NCBI GenBank assembly: GCA_964549945.1
Contig: CAZJXD010000022.1
Coordinates: 1 to 54,426, forward strand
Source of the DNA: B25-G16 sp964549945
GTDB taxonomy: Bacteria > Desulfobacterota > DSM-4660 > Desulfatiglandales > B25-G16
DNA length: 54,426 nt
Direction: 5' to 3'
The position numbers and the translations under genes are program-made. The notes beneath the pieces were generated by a model. The model did no database searches, was not told the origin of the DNA, and saw nothing but the letters and a program-made list of their open reading frames with translations. Numbering within the stretch: position 1 is the stretch's first letter; every line of letters starts with the position of its first letter. Positions 16,174 through 24,691 of the stretch are shown piece after piece.

Positions 16174-17538
16174 CTACTCGGTTCCCCCTAGGGTGAACAC
16201 CGTTTTCGGACCGGGTGCCTCCATGTGGAGTATTTCTATAGCACGTGTGACGATTTTCCTCCTCAGGGCCTTTTCCTGCTCCTTATTCAAAGAGGAGTTG
16301 CCCACCACACAGGGAACGGTTTGGCCGCGCAGTATGCGGTTGACGCCTACCATCTGGGCCACATTGGGCACTGCCGTGATCTGAACTGCCGGCACGCCGA
16401 GCCGTTCGATCTCCGATGCCATTGTTGCACCGCAACGAGTGCTTGACCCTCAGGTGGAGGTAAAGATTACCGCGTCAATGCCCCGCCTTTTGATCTCCGT
16501 CCCGATTTCCCTTCCCATCTCGGCACACCGCTTTGACACGGTGGCATTGCCTGAGGTGGAGAAAAACGTTGGATGAAGTTTGCCGACCTTGCCCTCCTTG
16601 ACTAAATCCCGCATCACATCCACGGGCACCAATCGGCTCGGATCGCCAAGGATCTCGACGGGAAAGTACCCCGTGTGGGCGATCTCATATTGGGAGGAGT
16701 CGAATTCCTCGGGCAAGAACTCATCGATTTCATAGGTGGTCCAGCGCAGGTTTCCCCGCCCGCTCAGACCGTCGGGGTTTCCCCTGGGTACGAGTCCGCC
16801 GTCGCTTACCAGGGCGATTTCACATGTTCCGGGGTCTTTTATGGGGGCGGGGGGCTCAACCGCCTCGAAGCTCGGGAGCACCACCTCACTTTCAAAGGGC
16901 TCCCCCTTGATCTTCAGGAGCAATTTGTCCACGCTCCTCCCTGCGGCGCTCCTTTCTGTGTACTCATTTCTGAGGATGAGACGCGGAAAGTAACCGTACT
17001 GCTCGGGTTTAGGGATGTGTTCTCGCGACACCAGGTTCGTTTCCCCATCCGCGGAGGCGAGCCTGAACGCCAGGGCAACCATATTGTGAAGGGCGTTGAC
17101 CATGTCCCTTGCGCTTTTACCGGTCTTACAGATAAAGGCATCCTTTCGGTAGAGATCCACTCCGGGATTTTCCTCGTACATGCCAGTGACCACGGGGATT
17201 CCGAGCCTCTCTCCCACTATTTTGCAGATGGCGCCGCAGGAGATTCCATATCTGCCCGCTTCGAATGCCGGGCCTGCGAAAAAGAGCTCCGGTTCGTAAG
17301 GGGCGATACGTGTAAATCCCTCCTCAGCGGCCAGCTCTGGGTTTATCGAGAAGGTGTTATCCCCGCAGATCAAGGTGGCTACTATTTCAGCCCTCTCGCC
17401 AAGCTCCTTTTTGAGGGCAACCCCGGGACCCACAGGACCTTTTGTAAGCGTAAACCCGATGCCGGCCTTGTCCTCGGCACCCACCTGACCAAAGAACTGG
17501 TTAAGGTAGTGAACAACCCTCAGTCTTTCCTTGGCCAA
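16174..17538 (-). CDS. grdB: Glycine/sarcosine/betaine reductase selenoprotein B (454 aa, selenocysteine at an in-frame UGA)
   Basis: Substrate-binding selenoprotein of component B, which binds the amine and passes the carboxymethyl group to selenoprotein A. The reading frame is open from a TTG start (AAGGAG upstream) to 16174 except for one TGA at 16452-16450. That TGA lies in STUGSSTRCGATM, the position of selenocysteine (residue 363) in the GrdB/GrdF/GrdH family. The sequence continues in frame as a typical C-terminus (EIERLGVPAVQITAVPN). The start RVVHYLNQFFGQ is typical. A hairpin 13 nt after the UGA with a GGU loop fits a bacterial SECIS. Which amine it binds (glycine, sarcosine or betaine) cannot be told. 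Ordinary gene calling would split it in two. Confidence 0.93.
16424..16436 (-). promoter_or_regulatory. SECIS-like hairpin in grdB mRNA
   Basis: On the minus strand, 13 nt after the UGA, GUUGC pairs perfectly with GCAAC around a GGU loop. This matches the small stem with a GU-containing loop bound by SelB in bacterial selenocysteine mRNAs. It lies within the coding sequence. Confidence 0.6.
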
Positions 17539-17567
17539 TTCCTTCTCCTTCCCTCAGAGACACCTGC

Positions 17568-18860
17568 CTAATATTCCTTCACTATGACATTCGCACCGCC
17601 GAGATGGTCGTGGACCCCGGCGATCAGCATTTCTTCCATATCGATAACCGGATTGCCCGCATATTGATCGCGGGGGTCTGCTAAGAAGACCTTGGTTTCA
17701 GCTGTGCCACCCAGAATCCGATCAGCCTCAAGCGGCAGCTTGACCCTCTCGAAGGTTGCCCCCACCGTGATGATCAGGTCCAAGGCCTCGCTGTTAAATA
17801 AAAGAGTGTCCGCGAGGGTGCCTACACTGATGAGCGGCTGGGTGAATACGGCGGTTTTGACGCCCAGCTTCTCACACTCCTCGCCCACCAGGGCCACATC
17901 CACATGAGGCATGCCGCCGTGGATCTTGGTGATAATCACACCGTCAGCCCCGAGGACATTCTTGACGAGATTGGCGGCCATGATGGCCTTTCGTTTCCTG
18001 GCTACGGGATCGATGTTGGCGACCCCACACACCACGCCGGCGAAGATCAGGTCCTTCCTATGGCGTCTGTAAAGCTCCTTGATCACCCCGTGGTTCTGGA
18101 TGGTGTAGGTATCGAGGGATCGTATGGTGTGGTGGCCCACGACCCCGCCGTCCAGGGCTTCGTTGGGATGAATGATGGTGGGCAGGAGATCGCGCACGTG
18201 GGTCCCATAGAAGCATGGATCTGGTATGCCTCTATGATCGTGTTGAGGGCTGTAGAGTTGATAGTAGTAAGCTACTCTGGGAAGATCCGGTTGACCATCG
18301 ATGGTTGAGATATCCAGGTCGAATACCTCGATCCCGTCTATGGGATGTCTTTCCCCAGCTGCCGCGAGATAGACGGCCGTCTTGAACCCCGCGATCTTCA
18401 CGGCATCCTCGAAGTCACGCTCCTCGACTCTCTCCTCCCTATACGGAGCGATGCTGATGTGCTTCATCTTTCCATACCTGCTCAACGCAGACCCCAGCCC
18501 CGTCATATCCAGAAGGGCCGAATATTTCCTCTTCGTCTCCGGGTTGGATACAATAACGGCAACTCCTCGCAGAGACCTGGTCTGGCCCCTCCCGGCGATT
18601 TGCAGTCTTCCCACGAAGCCCGGAAAGTCGGCCTCAAACTGGTCTATCTTGCATCGGGGCTGCACCACGTCCATGATATTCACGATGCGGACTCGATCCC
18701 CTGGCCGCACCGTATTCACCTCCACCGACCTAATCCTGTTATCCCTGAGAATCAGTTCCTCTATCTCCCCGGTATTTACGCACAGCACGTGGTCTCGGGC
18801 ATGGGTCTTTGGGGCCTCTTGAACGTCGTTGATATCAATAGATTCGATCTCAAGCCTCAT
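17568..18860 (-). CDS. grdE: Glycine/sarcosine/betaine reductase component B proprotein, GrdE-like (430 aa)
   Basis: Homologue of GrdE/GrdG/GrdI, the precursor cleaved into two subunits, whose new N-terminus carries the pyruvoyl group that forms a Schiff base with the substrate amine. The start MRLEIESIDINDVQ fits the family, and the length is normal (about 430), hence the ATG at 18860 rather than the upstream GTG at 18875. LPTIIHPNEALDGGVVG and GADGVIITKIHGGMPHVD are recognisable. In the region where characterised members have the cleavage Cys (a SAC-D-K-type site shortly after the NE-LDG segment), this protein reads HHTIRSLDTYTIQNHGV with no Cys. That is noted as a finding. It overlaps the 3' end of grdA. 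Confidence 0.85.
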   Translation of the reverse strand: MRLEIESIDINDVQEAPKTHARDHVLCVNTGEIEELILRDNRIRSVEVNTVRPGDRVRIVNIMDVVQPRCKIDQFEADFPGFVGRLQIAGRGQTRSLRGVAVIVSNPETKRKYSALLDMTGLGSALSRYGKMKHISIAPYREERVEERDFEDAVKIAGFKTAVYLAAAGERHPIDGIEVFDLDISTIDGQPDLPRVAYYYQLYSPQHDHRGIPDPCFYGTHVRDLLPTIIHPNEALDGGVVGHHTIRSLDTYTIQNHGVIKELYRRHRKDLIFAGVVCGVANIDPVARKRKAIMAANLVKNVLGADGVIITKIHGGMPHVDVALVGEECEKLGVKTAVFTQPLISVGTLADTLLFNSEALDLIITVGATFERVKLPLEADRILGGTAETKVFLADPRDQYAGNPVIDMEEMLIAGVHDHLGGANVIVKEY

Positions 18861-19353
18861 GCGAGCCCCCATCACGGGCGGTCTTGTCTCGAATCGCCCT
18901 GAACTCCATTCCTATCTGCTCGGTGTCCACGGTGAGGGTCCATATTCCCACGTTCTCCTCGTAGACATCTTCGGGAATGGCCTCTCTCATCTCCTGCTCC
19001 AGGATATGGTAAACCGGGAGTCCCAACGAGACTCCTGCCAACGGACCGGTAAAGCTCGGATCGCCCACGGTGACCGTCTCCGCCGAAATCAGCGCTCCTT
19101 CAATATCGCTGGCGCCAAGCACCACGATGATATGATCGGATGCATCCCCATCGCTCACGCCTTCGGCGATCTTCTTCACCTGGGCCTGGTTCTCCGCGTC
19201 CATTGTACCCGCGGCTGTTCAGACAAAGCACTCGGTGACGGCGTAGACCACCTTTGCGCCCGCTGCCTCAAGACATGCGGCGATTGATGGCCCCTGGACG
19301 CCGTCCCTCTCTCCGATGACGATGGCCGTCTTGCCTTTCAGCCAGCTGTCCAT
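18850..19353 (-). CDS. grdA: Glycine/sarcosine/betaine reductase selenoprotein A (167 aa, selenocysteine at an in-frame UGA)
   Basis: Small selenoprotein that carries the Se-carboxymethyl intermediate between components B and C. The frame opens at ATG 19353 after an AAAGGAGGG ribosome site and is interrupted only by TGA at 19221-19219. That TGA sits in TECFVUTAAGTMDAENQ, the hallmark redox Cys-x-x-Sec site (Sec at residue 45). Downstream, the frame continues with DHIIVVLGASDIEGA, AETVTVGDPSFTGPLAGV and GLPVYHILEQE, all typical of GrdA. The total length is close to the family's usual 150-160. Simple gene calling would report only the part after the UGA as a 117-residue protein. It overlaps the grdE start by 11 bp. 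Confidence 0.95.
19194..19214 (-). promoter_or_regulatory. Possible SECIS hairpin in grdA mRNA
   Basis: Four nt after the UGA, CCGCG can pair with CGCGG (19198-19194) across an 11-nt loop that begins GGU. This is weaker and closer to the UGA than the grdB hairpin; other foldings are possible. Confidence 0.35.
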
Positions 19354-19468
19354 GCGGCACCCTCCTTTCAATGGTATGTTTTCGAGGTTTCTTGTTTCGC
19401 AATGTCGTTCCCTACACCGCTGATCTCATGATTCGCGTGAAGAAGGCCCCGCTCAAATGCAACTAATG

Positions 19469-20269
19469 TTAGCGGCTCACAACCAGAGGCGCCTCTGCAC
19501 GGTGTAAGGCCTTGGAGATCTGCCCTGCAACCCGCACGACGTGAGGTGCAAGGTTTTCTTCCAAATCGATTCTGCTGTATTGTGTGGTCGGAACCGCGAT
19601 GTTTATCGCCGCGACTGCGACACCCTGCTCGTCAATCACGGGAGCAGCCACCGCGCGGTTTCCGATCGAGAGCTCTTCGTCGTTTATGGCGTAGCCCCTT
19701 TTCCGAACGTCCTTTAACTCGCCCGTGAACCTATCCATATCCATGATGGTATAGGCGGTGAGAGGGCGAAATTCCAATCCTTCAAGGATGGGGCGGGTCT
19801 TCTCCTGAGGCCCCATGGCCATGAGCACCTTCCCCATTGCCGTGCAATATACCGGGAGCCTGGTTCCGATCCGAATATCAAAGGGAAGGTACTTTCGCTT
19901 TCTGATCCTGATGAGGTATAGGGTTTCCGGCCCCTCCAAAACCGATAGGTTTACCGTCTCCTGAACCTTCTCGAAAAGGCACTCCAGGTAGTACCTGGCT
20001 ATGTCCTGCCAATCCAGGCTACAGATATCAGGGTATCCCAGGGTGAGCACCTTGGGGGTGAGGTGGTATCGTTTCTGTTCATCGCGTCTGATGAATCCCA
20101 GTTCCGTTAAGGTGTAGCAGAACCTCGTGGCGGTCGCATTCGTGGTGCCGAGGGCCTGGGCGAGCTCGGAGAGCGTGATGGGGCGTCCGGCTTCGGAAAA
20201 GGCCTGGAGCACGGAGAGCCCCCGTGCCAGGGACTGGATGAAATATCGCGTATTCTTCAGTGTCTCCAT
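19469..20269 (-). CDS. IclR-family transcriptional regulator (266 aa)
   Basis: N-terminal winged helix-turn-helix (about residues 10-75, with ITLSELAQALGTTNATATRFCYTL) and a C-terminal GAF-like effector domain (about 85-255, including ERGYAINDEELSIG-type and AINIAVPTTQYS segments). IclR regulators usually control catabolic operons in response to substrate. It lies 115 bp upstream of grdA on the same strand and diverges from the MFS gene at 20524, so it may control the reductase operon, the transporter, or both. A TAGCG-N11-CGCTA dyad is just upstream of its start. The ATG has only a weak GAGAT ribosome site. Confidence 0.92.
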   Translation of the reverse strand: METLKNTRYFIQSLARGLSVLQAFSEAGRPITLSELAQALGTTNATATRFCYTLTELGFIRRDEQKRYHLTPKVLTLGYPDICSLDWQDIARYYLECLFEKVQETVNLSVLEGPETLYLIRIRKRKYLPFDIRIGTRLPVYCTAMGKVLMAMGPQEKTRPILEGLEFRPLTAYTIMDMDRFTGELKDVRKRGYAINDEELSIGNRAVAAPVIDEQGVAVAAINIAVPTTQYSRIDLEENLAPHVVRVAGQISKALHRAEAPLVVSR

Positions 20270-20288
20270 TATCTCGTATATTTACGCA

Positions 20289-20309
20289 TAGCGAAAATTA
20301 ATTACGCTA
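20289..20309. promoter_or_regulatory. Candidate IclR operator
   Basis: TAGCG (20289-20293) and CGCTA (20305-20309), separated by 11 AT-rich bases, in the divergent iclR/MFS promoter region about 20 bp upstream of the IclR start. Consistent with autoregulation; not proven. Confidence 0.45.
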
Positions 20310-20523
20310 TATAAAATTTTATGGTGTTCTTTTCCAGCTGTCAAGTCTTTTCACTTGAAAGTTCCCTGTGGCCCGGGAGCATTGCGGAAATCCCCGCTCA
20401 GCGGGGTTGCAGGGCGGTTCATCCGTATCGCCTTGCCTGCTTAATAGATGGTGCTTAGACATTGACAGGCTCATAGTAGGCCTCTATACTTCTACCCCCT
20501 AAAAAGGAGACGTTCAGCACTCG

Positions 20524-21771
20524 ATGAAAGCAATACTGGACAAGAGGATCTTGATGCTCGTTCCGCTTACCCTGCTCTTTGTCCTCTCTATGTTTTATCG
20601 ATCTGCATCGGCGGTGATCGCATCTGAACTCATGATGGACTTCTCCCTTTCGCCGGAGGATCTGGGCTTGTTGAGCTCGGTGTTTTTCTATGCCTTTGCC
20701 CTGGTGCAGATCCCTATGGGCGCGGCCCTTGATCTCTTCGGGGCGAGGAGGACGATGCTCTTGCTCTCCTCGGTAGGTTTGGTGGGAGTGGTGAGCTTCG
20801 CCCTGGCGAATTCATTCGCCTTGGCCATTGCAGGAAGGGGATTGATGGGCATGGGGATGGCCTGTTGCATGATGGGAACCTTTAAGCTTATCTCGATCTG
20901 GTTTCCGCCTCACGCCTTTACCACTATTTCCGGCATTATCCTTTCGATCGGCACTCTCGGCAGTATTGGGGCTACCGCCCCTCTCGCCTTTGCGGTGGAT
21001 TGGATTGGCTGGAGAAATGCCTTTCTGGTGGTAGCCCTCATACACCTTTTGATTACAGTATGGATATATGAGCAGATGGTGGATTTCCCGGAAGACTCCC
21101 GGGTGGAGAATGCCTTCAGTGCTCAAAAGAGGGGATGGGTAAAGGGATCGATGGATGGGATGGTATCGGTTTTCAGGCTTCCCTCTTTTTGGCTCATATC
21201 GCTGGCCGCGTTTGCGAGGTATGGAGTTTATATCTCCATTGCAGGGCTTTGGGCAGGCCCATACCTTGAGCACATCTATCATGTTTCACTGATTGAGAGA
21301 GGCAAGATACTCATGCTCATCCCCGTGGGATATCTCATTGGTAGCCCTATCTTCGGCATTCTTTCAGACCGCGTATGGAAAGATAGAAGGACGGTGGCAG
21401 CAGCAGCAATGTCCTTTTACGCCCTTTGTATTTTCCCCTTTATTGGCGCAGTCCCGTCATTTTCTATTCGCATGGTTGCGGCAACCTTCTTTCTCCTCGG
21501 GTTTTCCGGCTCATTTGCTACCATCATGTACGCGAATATAAAGGAGTTGCTCCCGAGTTCGGTGAGCGGAACCGCGATGAGCGCGGTAAACTTTTTCACG
21601 ATGATGGGCGCGGGGTTGTTTCAGCACGTGATGGGGATTATCATAGAGAGGTTATCGCTTCAGGAGGGGCAACTTCCCCCAGAGGCATTTTCCTTTGCCT
21701 TTGGCCTCTGTTTTATCGCGGCCGCCTCAGGAGCGATTGGATATCTGTTTGTGAAGAGAGCCCGCTCATGA
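20524..21771 (+). CDS. Major facilitator superfamily transporter (415 aa)
   Basis: Twelve predicted membrane helices in two halves, with the MFS loop motif between helices 2 and 3 (AALDLFGARRTMLLLS) and its second-half echo GILSDRVWKDRRTV. It resembles the anion/organic-acid symporter branch, but the substrate is not determinable. It is divergent from iclR, so probably co-regulated with it. The stop codon overlaps the ATG of a short frame (ATGA at 21768). A ribosome site (AAGGAG) is rather far (about 14 bp) from the ATG. Confidence 0.9.
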   Translation: MKAILDKRILMLVPLTLLFVLSMFYRSASAVIASELMMDFSLSPEDLGLLSSVFFYAFALVQIPMGAALDLFGARRTMLLLSSVGLVGVVSFALANSFALAIAGRGLMGMGMACCMMGTFKLISIWFPPHAFTTISGIILSIGTLGSIGATAPLAFAVDWIGWRNAFLVVALIHLLITVWIYEQMVDFPEDSRVENAFSAQKRGWVKGSMDGMVSVFRLPSFWLISLAAFARYGVYISIAGLWAGPYLEHIYHVSLIERGKILMLIPVGYLIGSPIFGILSDRVWKDRRTVAAAAMSFYALCIFPFIGAVPSFSIRMVAATFFLLGFSGSFATIMYANIKELLPSSVSGTAMSAVNFFTMMGAGLFQHVMGIIIERLSLQEGQLPPEAFSFAFGLCFIAAASGAIGYLFVKRARS

Positions 21772-21968
21772 GGATCCAAGACCGGCACATAGGATTGAAA
21801 GCTTACAAACGAAACTGCATCTATCAAGATCCAAGGGCTTGCCCTGCCGAGATGAGACTTTTTCTCGACAAGCACGAGATCAAGGTTGTACAATGGCTCC
21901 CCAAGGCGTTAGACGGCTATTTTTCTGTCGCACCAGGTGAACGACCATGCATCTGTTTTCGATCATAA
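21768..21968 (+). CDS. Small hypothetical protein (66 aa)
   Basis: The start overlaps the MFS stop in an ATGA arrangement and the end overlaps the diadenylate cyclase start by 22 bp, so it would tile the gap exactly. The protein has a middle reading CPAEMRLFLDKHEIKVVQWLPKALDGY. This faintly recalls the N-terminal part of ImmA/IrrE-type peptidases, without the metal site. It could be a remnant or a real coupled small protein. No independent support, so low confidence. Confidence 0.3.
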   Translation: MRIQDRHIGLKAYKRNCIYQDPRACPAEMRLFLDKHEIKVVQWLPKALDGYFSVAPGERPCICFRS

Positions 21969-23128
21969 CCAATCTGCGGATTCAGGATATCCTGGATATC
22001 CTGTTTCTCACGGTTATCGTGTATTATCTATACGTTTGGTTCCGGGGGACGAAGGCCTTCAAGGCCTTGGTAGGCCTGCTTGCCATGGGGATCGTGTTTA
22101 CCCTTGCTCGGTTCTGGGGTTTGTTTCTCACCACATGGGTGTTTCAGATATTGTGGCAGGTCCTGATCGTGCTTATCATCATCTTGTTTCAATCGGAGAT
22201 CCGGCAAGTCTTAGAGCGGGTCAATCCCCTTCAGGTAATAGGGCTTCGCTCCAACACTAGGTCAGCTGACTGGATTCCTAAATTTGCGAATGCCCTTTTC
22301 TCAATGGCCAAGAAAAAGATCGGGGCCCTGATCATACTTGAGCGCATGGACCTAGTAGAGGAGTTGATCACGGGGGGAATTCCATTAGAGGGCGAGCCGA
22401 GCCCTGAGGTGTTGATGAGCATCTTTCAGAAGGAATCCCCCCTGCATGATGGCGCACTGCTTCTCAGTAAGGGCAGGGTGACAAAGGTGGGCTGCTATTT
22501 GCCCCTAAGCTCCGCCGAAGGGCTCCCAAAGGAATGGGGTACCAGACATCGGGCGGCTTTGGGCCTTTCGGAGCGATGCGACGCATGGATCCTCGTCGTC
22601 TCGGAGGAGCGGGGAGAGGTCTCCATTGCCCGCGATGGGGGCATGCTCCATGTGGGAGGCGTTGATCAGCTCGCAAACCTGGTCCAGGAGGCCCTTGCGC
22701 CAACGAGACCCCAGGTAAAGGTCTGGCATAAAAGGATATTGGCCCCTATAGCCCATCGATGGCCTGTGAAGCTCGGTGCCCTGTGCTTGGTCTGTTTTGT
22801 CTGGCTGTTGCTCGCGGGGCAGCAGAACTTTGAGGTTACCCTGAGGGTTCCCCTGGAGGTGAAAAACCTCCCTGTGGCGATGGAAATCCTTGAGCCAGTG
22901 AACCCCGAGCTGGAGATCACCGTGCAGGGGCTTCGAAAGGATGCGAGTACCTTGAGCAGCAGAAACGTTCATGCGGAGATCGATCTCTCAACAGCCAGGC
23001 CTGGAAACAGGGTTTTCCGCATGAGCCGCGATCAGATTGTGCTTCCCAGCAATAGGATCGAGATAGTACGCATTAAGCCGGCCACTATGGAGTTTAAGCT
23101 GAGGGAAACATCGAAAAATCAATCATAG
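21947..23128 (+). CDS. cdaA: Diadenylate cyclase CdaA fused to a YbbR-like domain (393 aa)
   Basis: Membrane-bound synthase of cyclic di-AMP. Three N-terminal membrane helices (about 12-85) precede the DisA_N catalytic domain with the two signature sites, DGA (168-170, in SPLHDGALLL) and RHR (200-202, in GTRHRAALGLSE). A fourth helix (about 275-290) and one YbbR-like beta domain (about 292-390) follow. In Firmicutes the regulator CdaR carries YbbR repeats on a separate protein encoded next door; here one such domain is joined to the cyclase. The ribosome site AGGTGA precedes the ATG. The downstream murein hydrolase and the DHH-domain protein at 24692 suggest a cyclic-di-AMP locus. Confidence 0.93.
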   Translation: MHLFSIITNLRIQDILDILFLTVIVYYLYVWFRGTKAFKALVGLLAMGIVFTLARFWGLFLTTWVFQILWQVLIVLIIILFQSEIRQVLERVNPLQVIGLRSNTRSADWIPKFANALFSMAKKKIGALIILERMDLVEELITGGIPLEGEPSPEVLMSIFQKESPLHDGALLLSKGRVTKVGCYLPLSSAEGLPKEWGTRHRAALGLSERCDAWILVVSEERGEVSIARDGGMLHVGGVDQLANLVQEALAPTRPQVKVWHKRILAPIAHRWPVKLGALCLVCFVWLLLAGQQNFEVTLRVPLEVKNLPVAMEILEPVNPELEITVQGLRKDASTLSSRNVHAEIDLSTARPGNRVFRMSRDQIVLPSNRIEIVRIKPATMEFKLRETSKNQS

Positions 23129-23136
23129 GGAACGTG

Positions 23137-24498
23137 ATGGATATGACCATGGGACCCCAGAAGTGGAGAAATCTGTCCCTTATCTTTCTTGTTTTGAGCG
23201 TCGCGTTTTTATGCCCATGCGCGAAGAAGAGCGCCCTCGAGAGAATAAAAGAAGACGGGCAGATCACGGTGATTACCAGGAACAACGCCCACTGTTACTA
23301 TATCTATCGGGATGAGCCCATGGGATTCGAGTATGACCTCGCCAAGGCATTTAGTGAGTACCTGGGTGTCAAGCTCAAGGTAATCACAGCCCATTGGGAA
23401 CGGCTTTTCGACATGGTCAACAGGGGGGATGGTGACTTTATTGCAGCCAGCCTGACAATCACGCCATCACGCGAGGAACTGGTAGATTTTTCCGATGAAT
23501 ACCTGACGATCCAGCAACAGGCTATTATCAATAAGGGTAATTATGAGATACAAAGCCTTGAGGATTTAGTGGGAAAAACCATTCACGTGCGCCGCGCCAC
23601 CTCGTATGAAGAGAGGTTATATGAGCTTAAAGGCGAGGGGTTGGATCTTACCATCGAGCCCCATGTAGATGTTCCTACCGAGGAGCTTATCAGGATGGTG
23701 GCTGAAGAGGAAATAGAGGTCACCATTGCTGATTCCCACATTGCCCTCTTGAATCGACGCTACTACCCCGATGTGAAGATCGCCTTTCCCATAGAGGAAC
23801 CGCAATCCCTGGGATGGGCTGTAAAAAAAGGGGAGGCATCGCTCCGGAACGAGATAAATACATTTTTCAAAAAGATAAAGAAGGACGGGACCTTTGCCAA
23901 GATCTATGAAAAGTACTTTGCCAATGTGGAGATATTCGATTACGTTGATCTGAAAAAGTACCACCAGCGACTTGATACGAGACTCCCGAGGTATAAGGAT
24001 ATTATTAAAAAGGCCGCTCAAAGGCATGGATTTGATTGGAGATTGATTGCCGCAACGGTCTATCAGGAATCGCACTTCAACCCGAGGGCGGAAAGCTATA
24101 CGGGTGTGAGGGGGATGATGCAGCTCACGCTTAAAACGGCCGATGATATGGGTATCACCAATCGGCTCGATCCAATCCAGAGCATCGTGGGAGGGGTGAA
24201 GTACTTGAAGAAGCTTTACGATCAATACGAGGATGTAAAAGAACCGGATAGAGTACTCATCGCCCTGGCCAGTTACAACGTAGGCTATGGACATATCCTC
24301 GATGCTCAGGAGATAGCGAGACAGCGAGATCTCGATCCCAACAGCTGGTCATCGCTTGAGCAGATCCTTCCACTGCTGCGCTACCCCAAGTACTATAAAA
24401 AAACCAAGAATGGGTACTGCAGGGGCACAGAACCAGTCCGATACGTCAACAGGATACTCACCTACTACGATATACTCAAAAGGGAGGCGATCTCATAG
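23137..24498 (+). CDS. mltF: MltF-like lytic murein transglycosylase with solute-binding domain (453 aa)
   Basis: An N-terminal signal anchor with a Cys-rich end (VAFLCPCAKK, possible lipoprotein site) precedes a bacterial extracellular solute-binding (family 3) domain (about 35-270). A C-terminal SLT/lysozyme-like domain follows (about 285-440) with catalytic Glu in AATVYQESHFNP, plus GVRGMMQLT and ALASYNVGYGH. This is the MltF architecture, an envelope enzyme that cleaves peptidoglycan and may sense muropeptides. It begins 8 bp after cdaA, so is co-transcribed with it, linking cyclic-di-AMP to wall turnover. The ATG at 23137 has AGGGA 5 bp upstream. Confidence 0.92.
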   Translation: MDMTMGPQKWRNLSLIFLVLSVAFLCPCAKKSALERIKEDGQITVITRNNAHCYYIYRDEPMGFEYDLAKAFSEYLGVKLKVITAHWERLFDMVNRGDGDFIAASLTITPSREELVDFSDEYLTIQQQAIINKGNYEIQSLEDLVGKTIHVRRATSYEERLYELKGEGLDLTIEPHVDVPTEELIRMVAEEEIEVTIADSHIALLNRRYYPDVKIAFPIEEPQSLGWAVKKGEASLRNEINTFFKKIKKDGTFAKIYEKYFANVEIFDYVDLKKYHQRLDTRLPRYKDIIKKAAQRHGFDWRLIAATVYQESHFNPRAESYTGVRGMMQLTLKTADDMGITNRLDPIQSIVGGVKYLKKLYDQYEDVKEPDRVLIALASYNVGYGHILDAQEIARQRDLDPNSWSSLEQILPLLRYPKYYKKTKNGYCRGTEPVRYVNRILTYYDILKREAIS

Positions 24499-24542
24499 GA
24501 AAAGAGGCATTCTTAGGATTGTCGGGCGTTTTGGCCTATCCC

Positions 24543-24570
24543 TTTACAATTCCCATAGATGAGTTATAAT
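24543..24570 (+). promoter_or_regulatory. Sigma-70 promoter of the RCK-DHH gene
   Basis: TTTACA (24543-24548), 16-bp spacer, perfect TATAAT (24565-24570). Predicted transcription start near 24577, leaving a leader of about 115 nt before the ATG. Confidence 0.65.
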
Positions 24571-24615
24571 TTTATAATATTGTATATCTCGCTCTTATCT
24601 TTCAGGGCGATTCGA

Positions 24616-24647
24616 GGAGCCGATCTGAAACCAGATCCGGGGGCTCC
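24616..24647 (+). promoter_or_regulatory. Structured leader hairpin upstream of the RCK-DHH gene
   Basis: Two stacked stems: GGAGCC (24616-24621) with GGCTCC (24642-24647), and GATCTG (24622-24627) with CAGATC (24632-24637), with a small bulge on the 3' side. It lies within the predicted 5' leader and has no T-run, so a cis-regulatory structure is as likely as an attenuator. It does not look like the ydaO cyclic-di-AMP riboswitch to me. Confidence 0.5.
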
Positions 24648-24691
24648 AATATAAATGTGGGCGAAAAAATAACCCAAATAGGTGCGTTTTT

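Noticed and set aside
16450..16452. TGA in grdB read as a real stop or a pseudogene lesion
   Set aside because: Protein similarity continues in frame on both sides, the codon is exactly at the selenocysteine position, and grdA in the same operon shows the same feature.
19354..19468. Possible glycine riboswitch upstream of grdA
   Set aside because: The gap between iclR and grdA is only 115 bp and I could not recognise the conserved glycine riboswitch cores.
24571..24691. Leader as a ydaO-type cyclic-di-AMP riboswitch
   Set aside because: Too short and lacking the conserved sequence blocks of that class as I know them.
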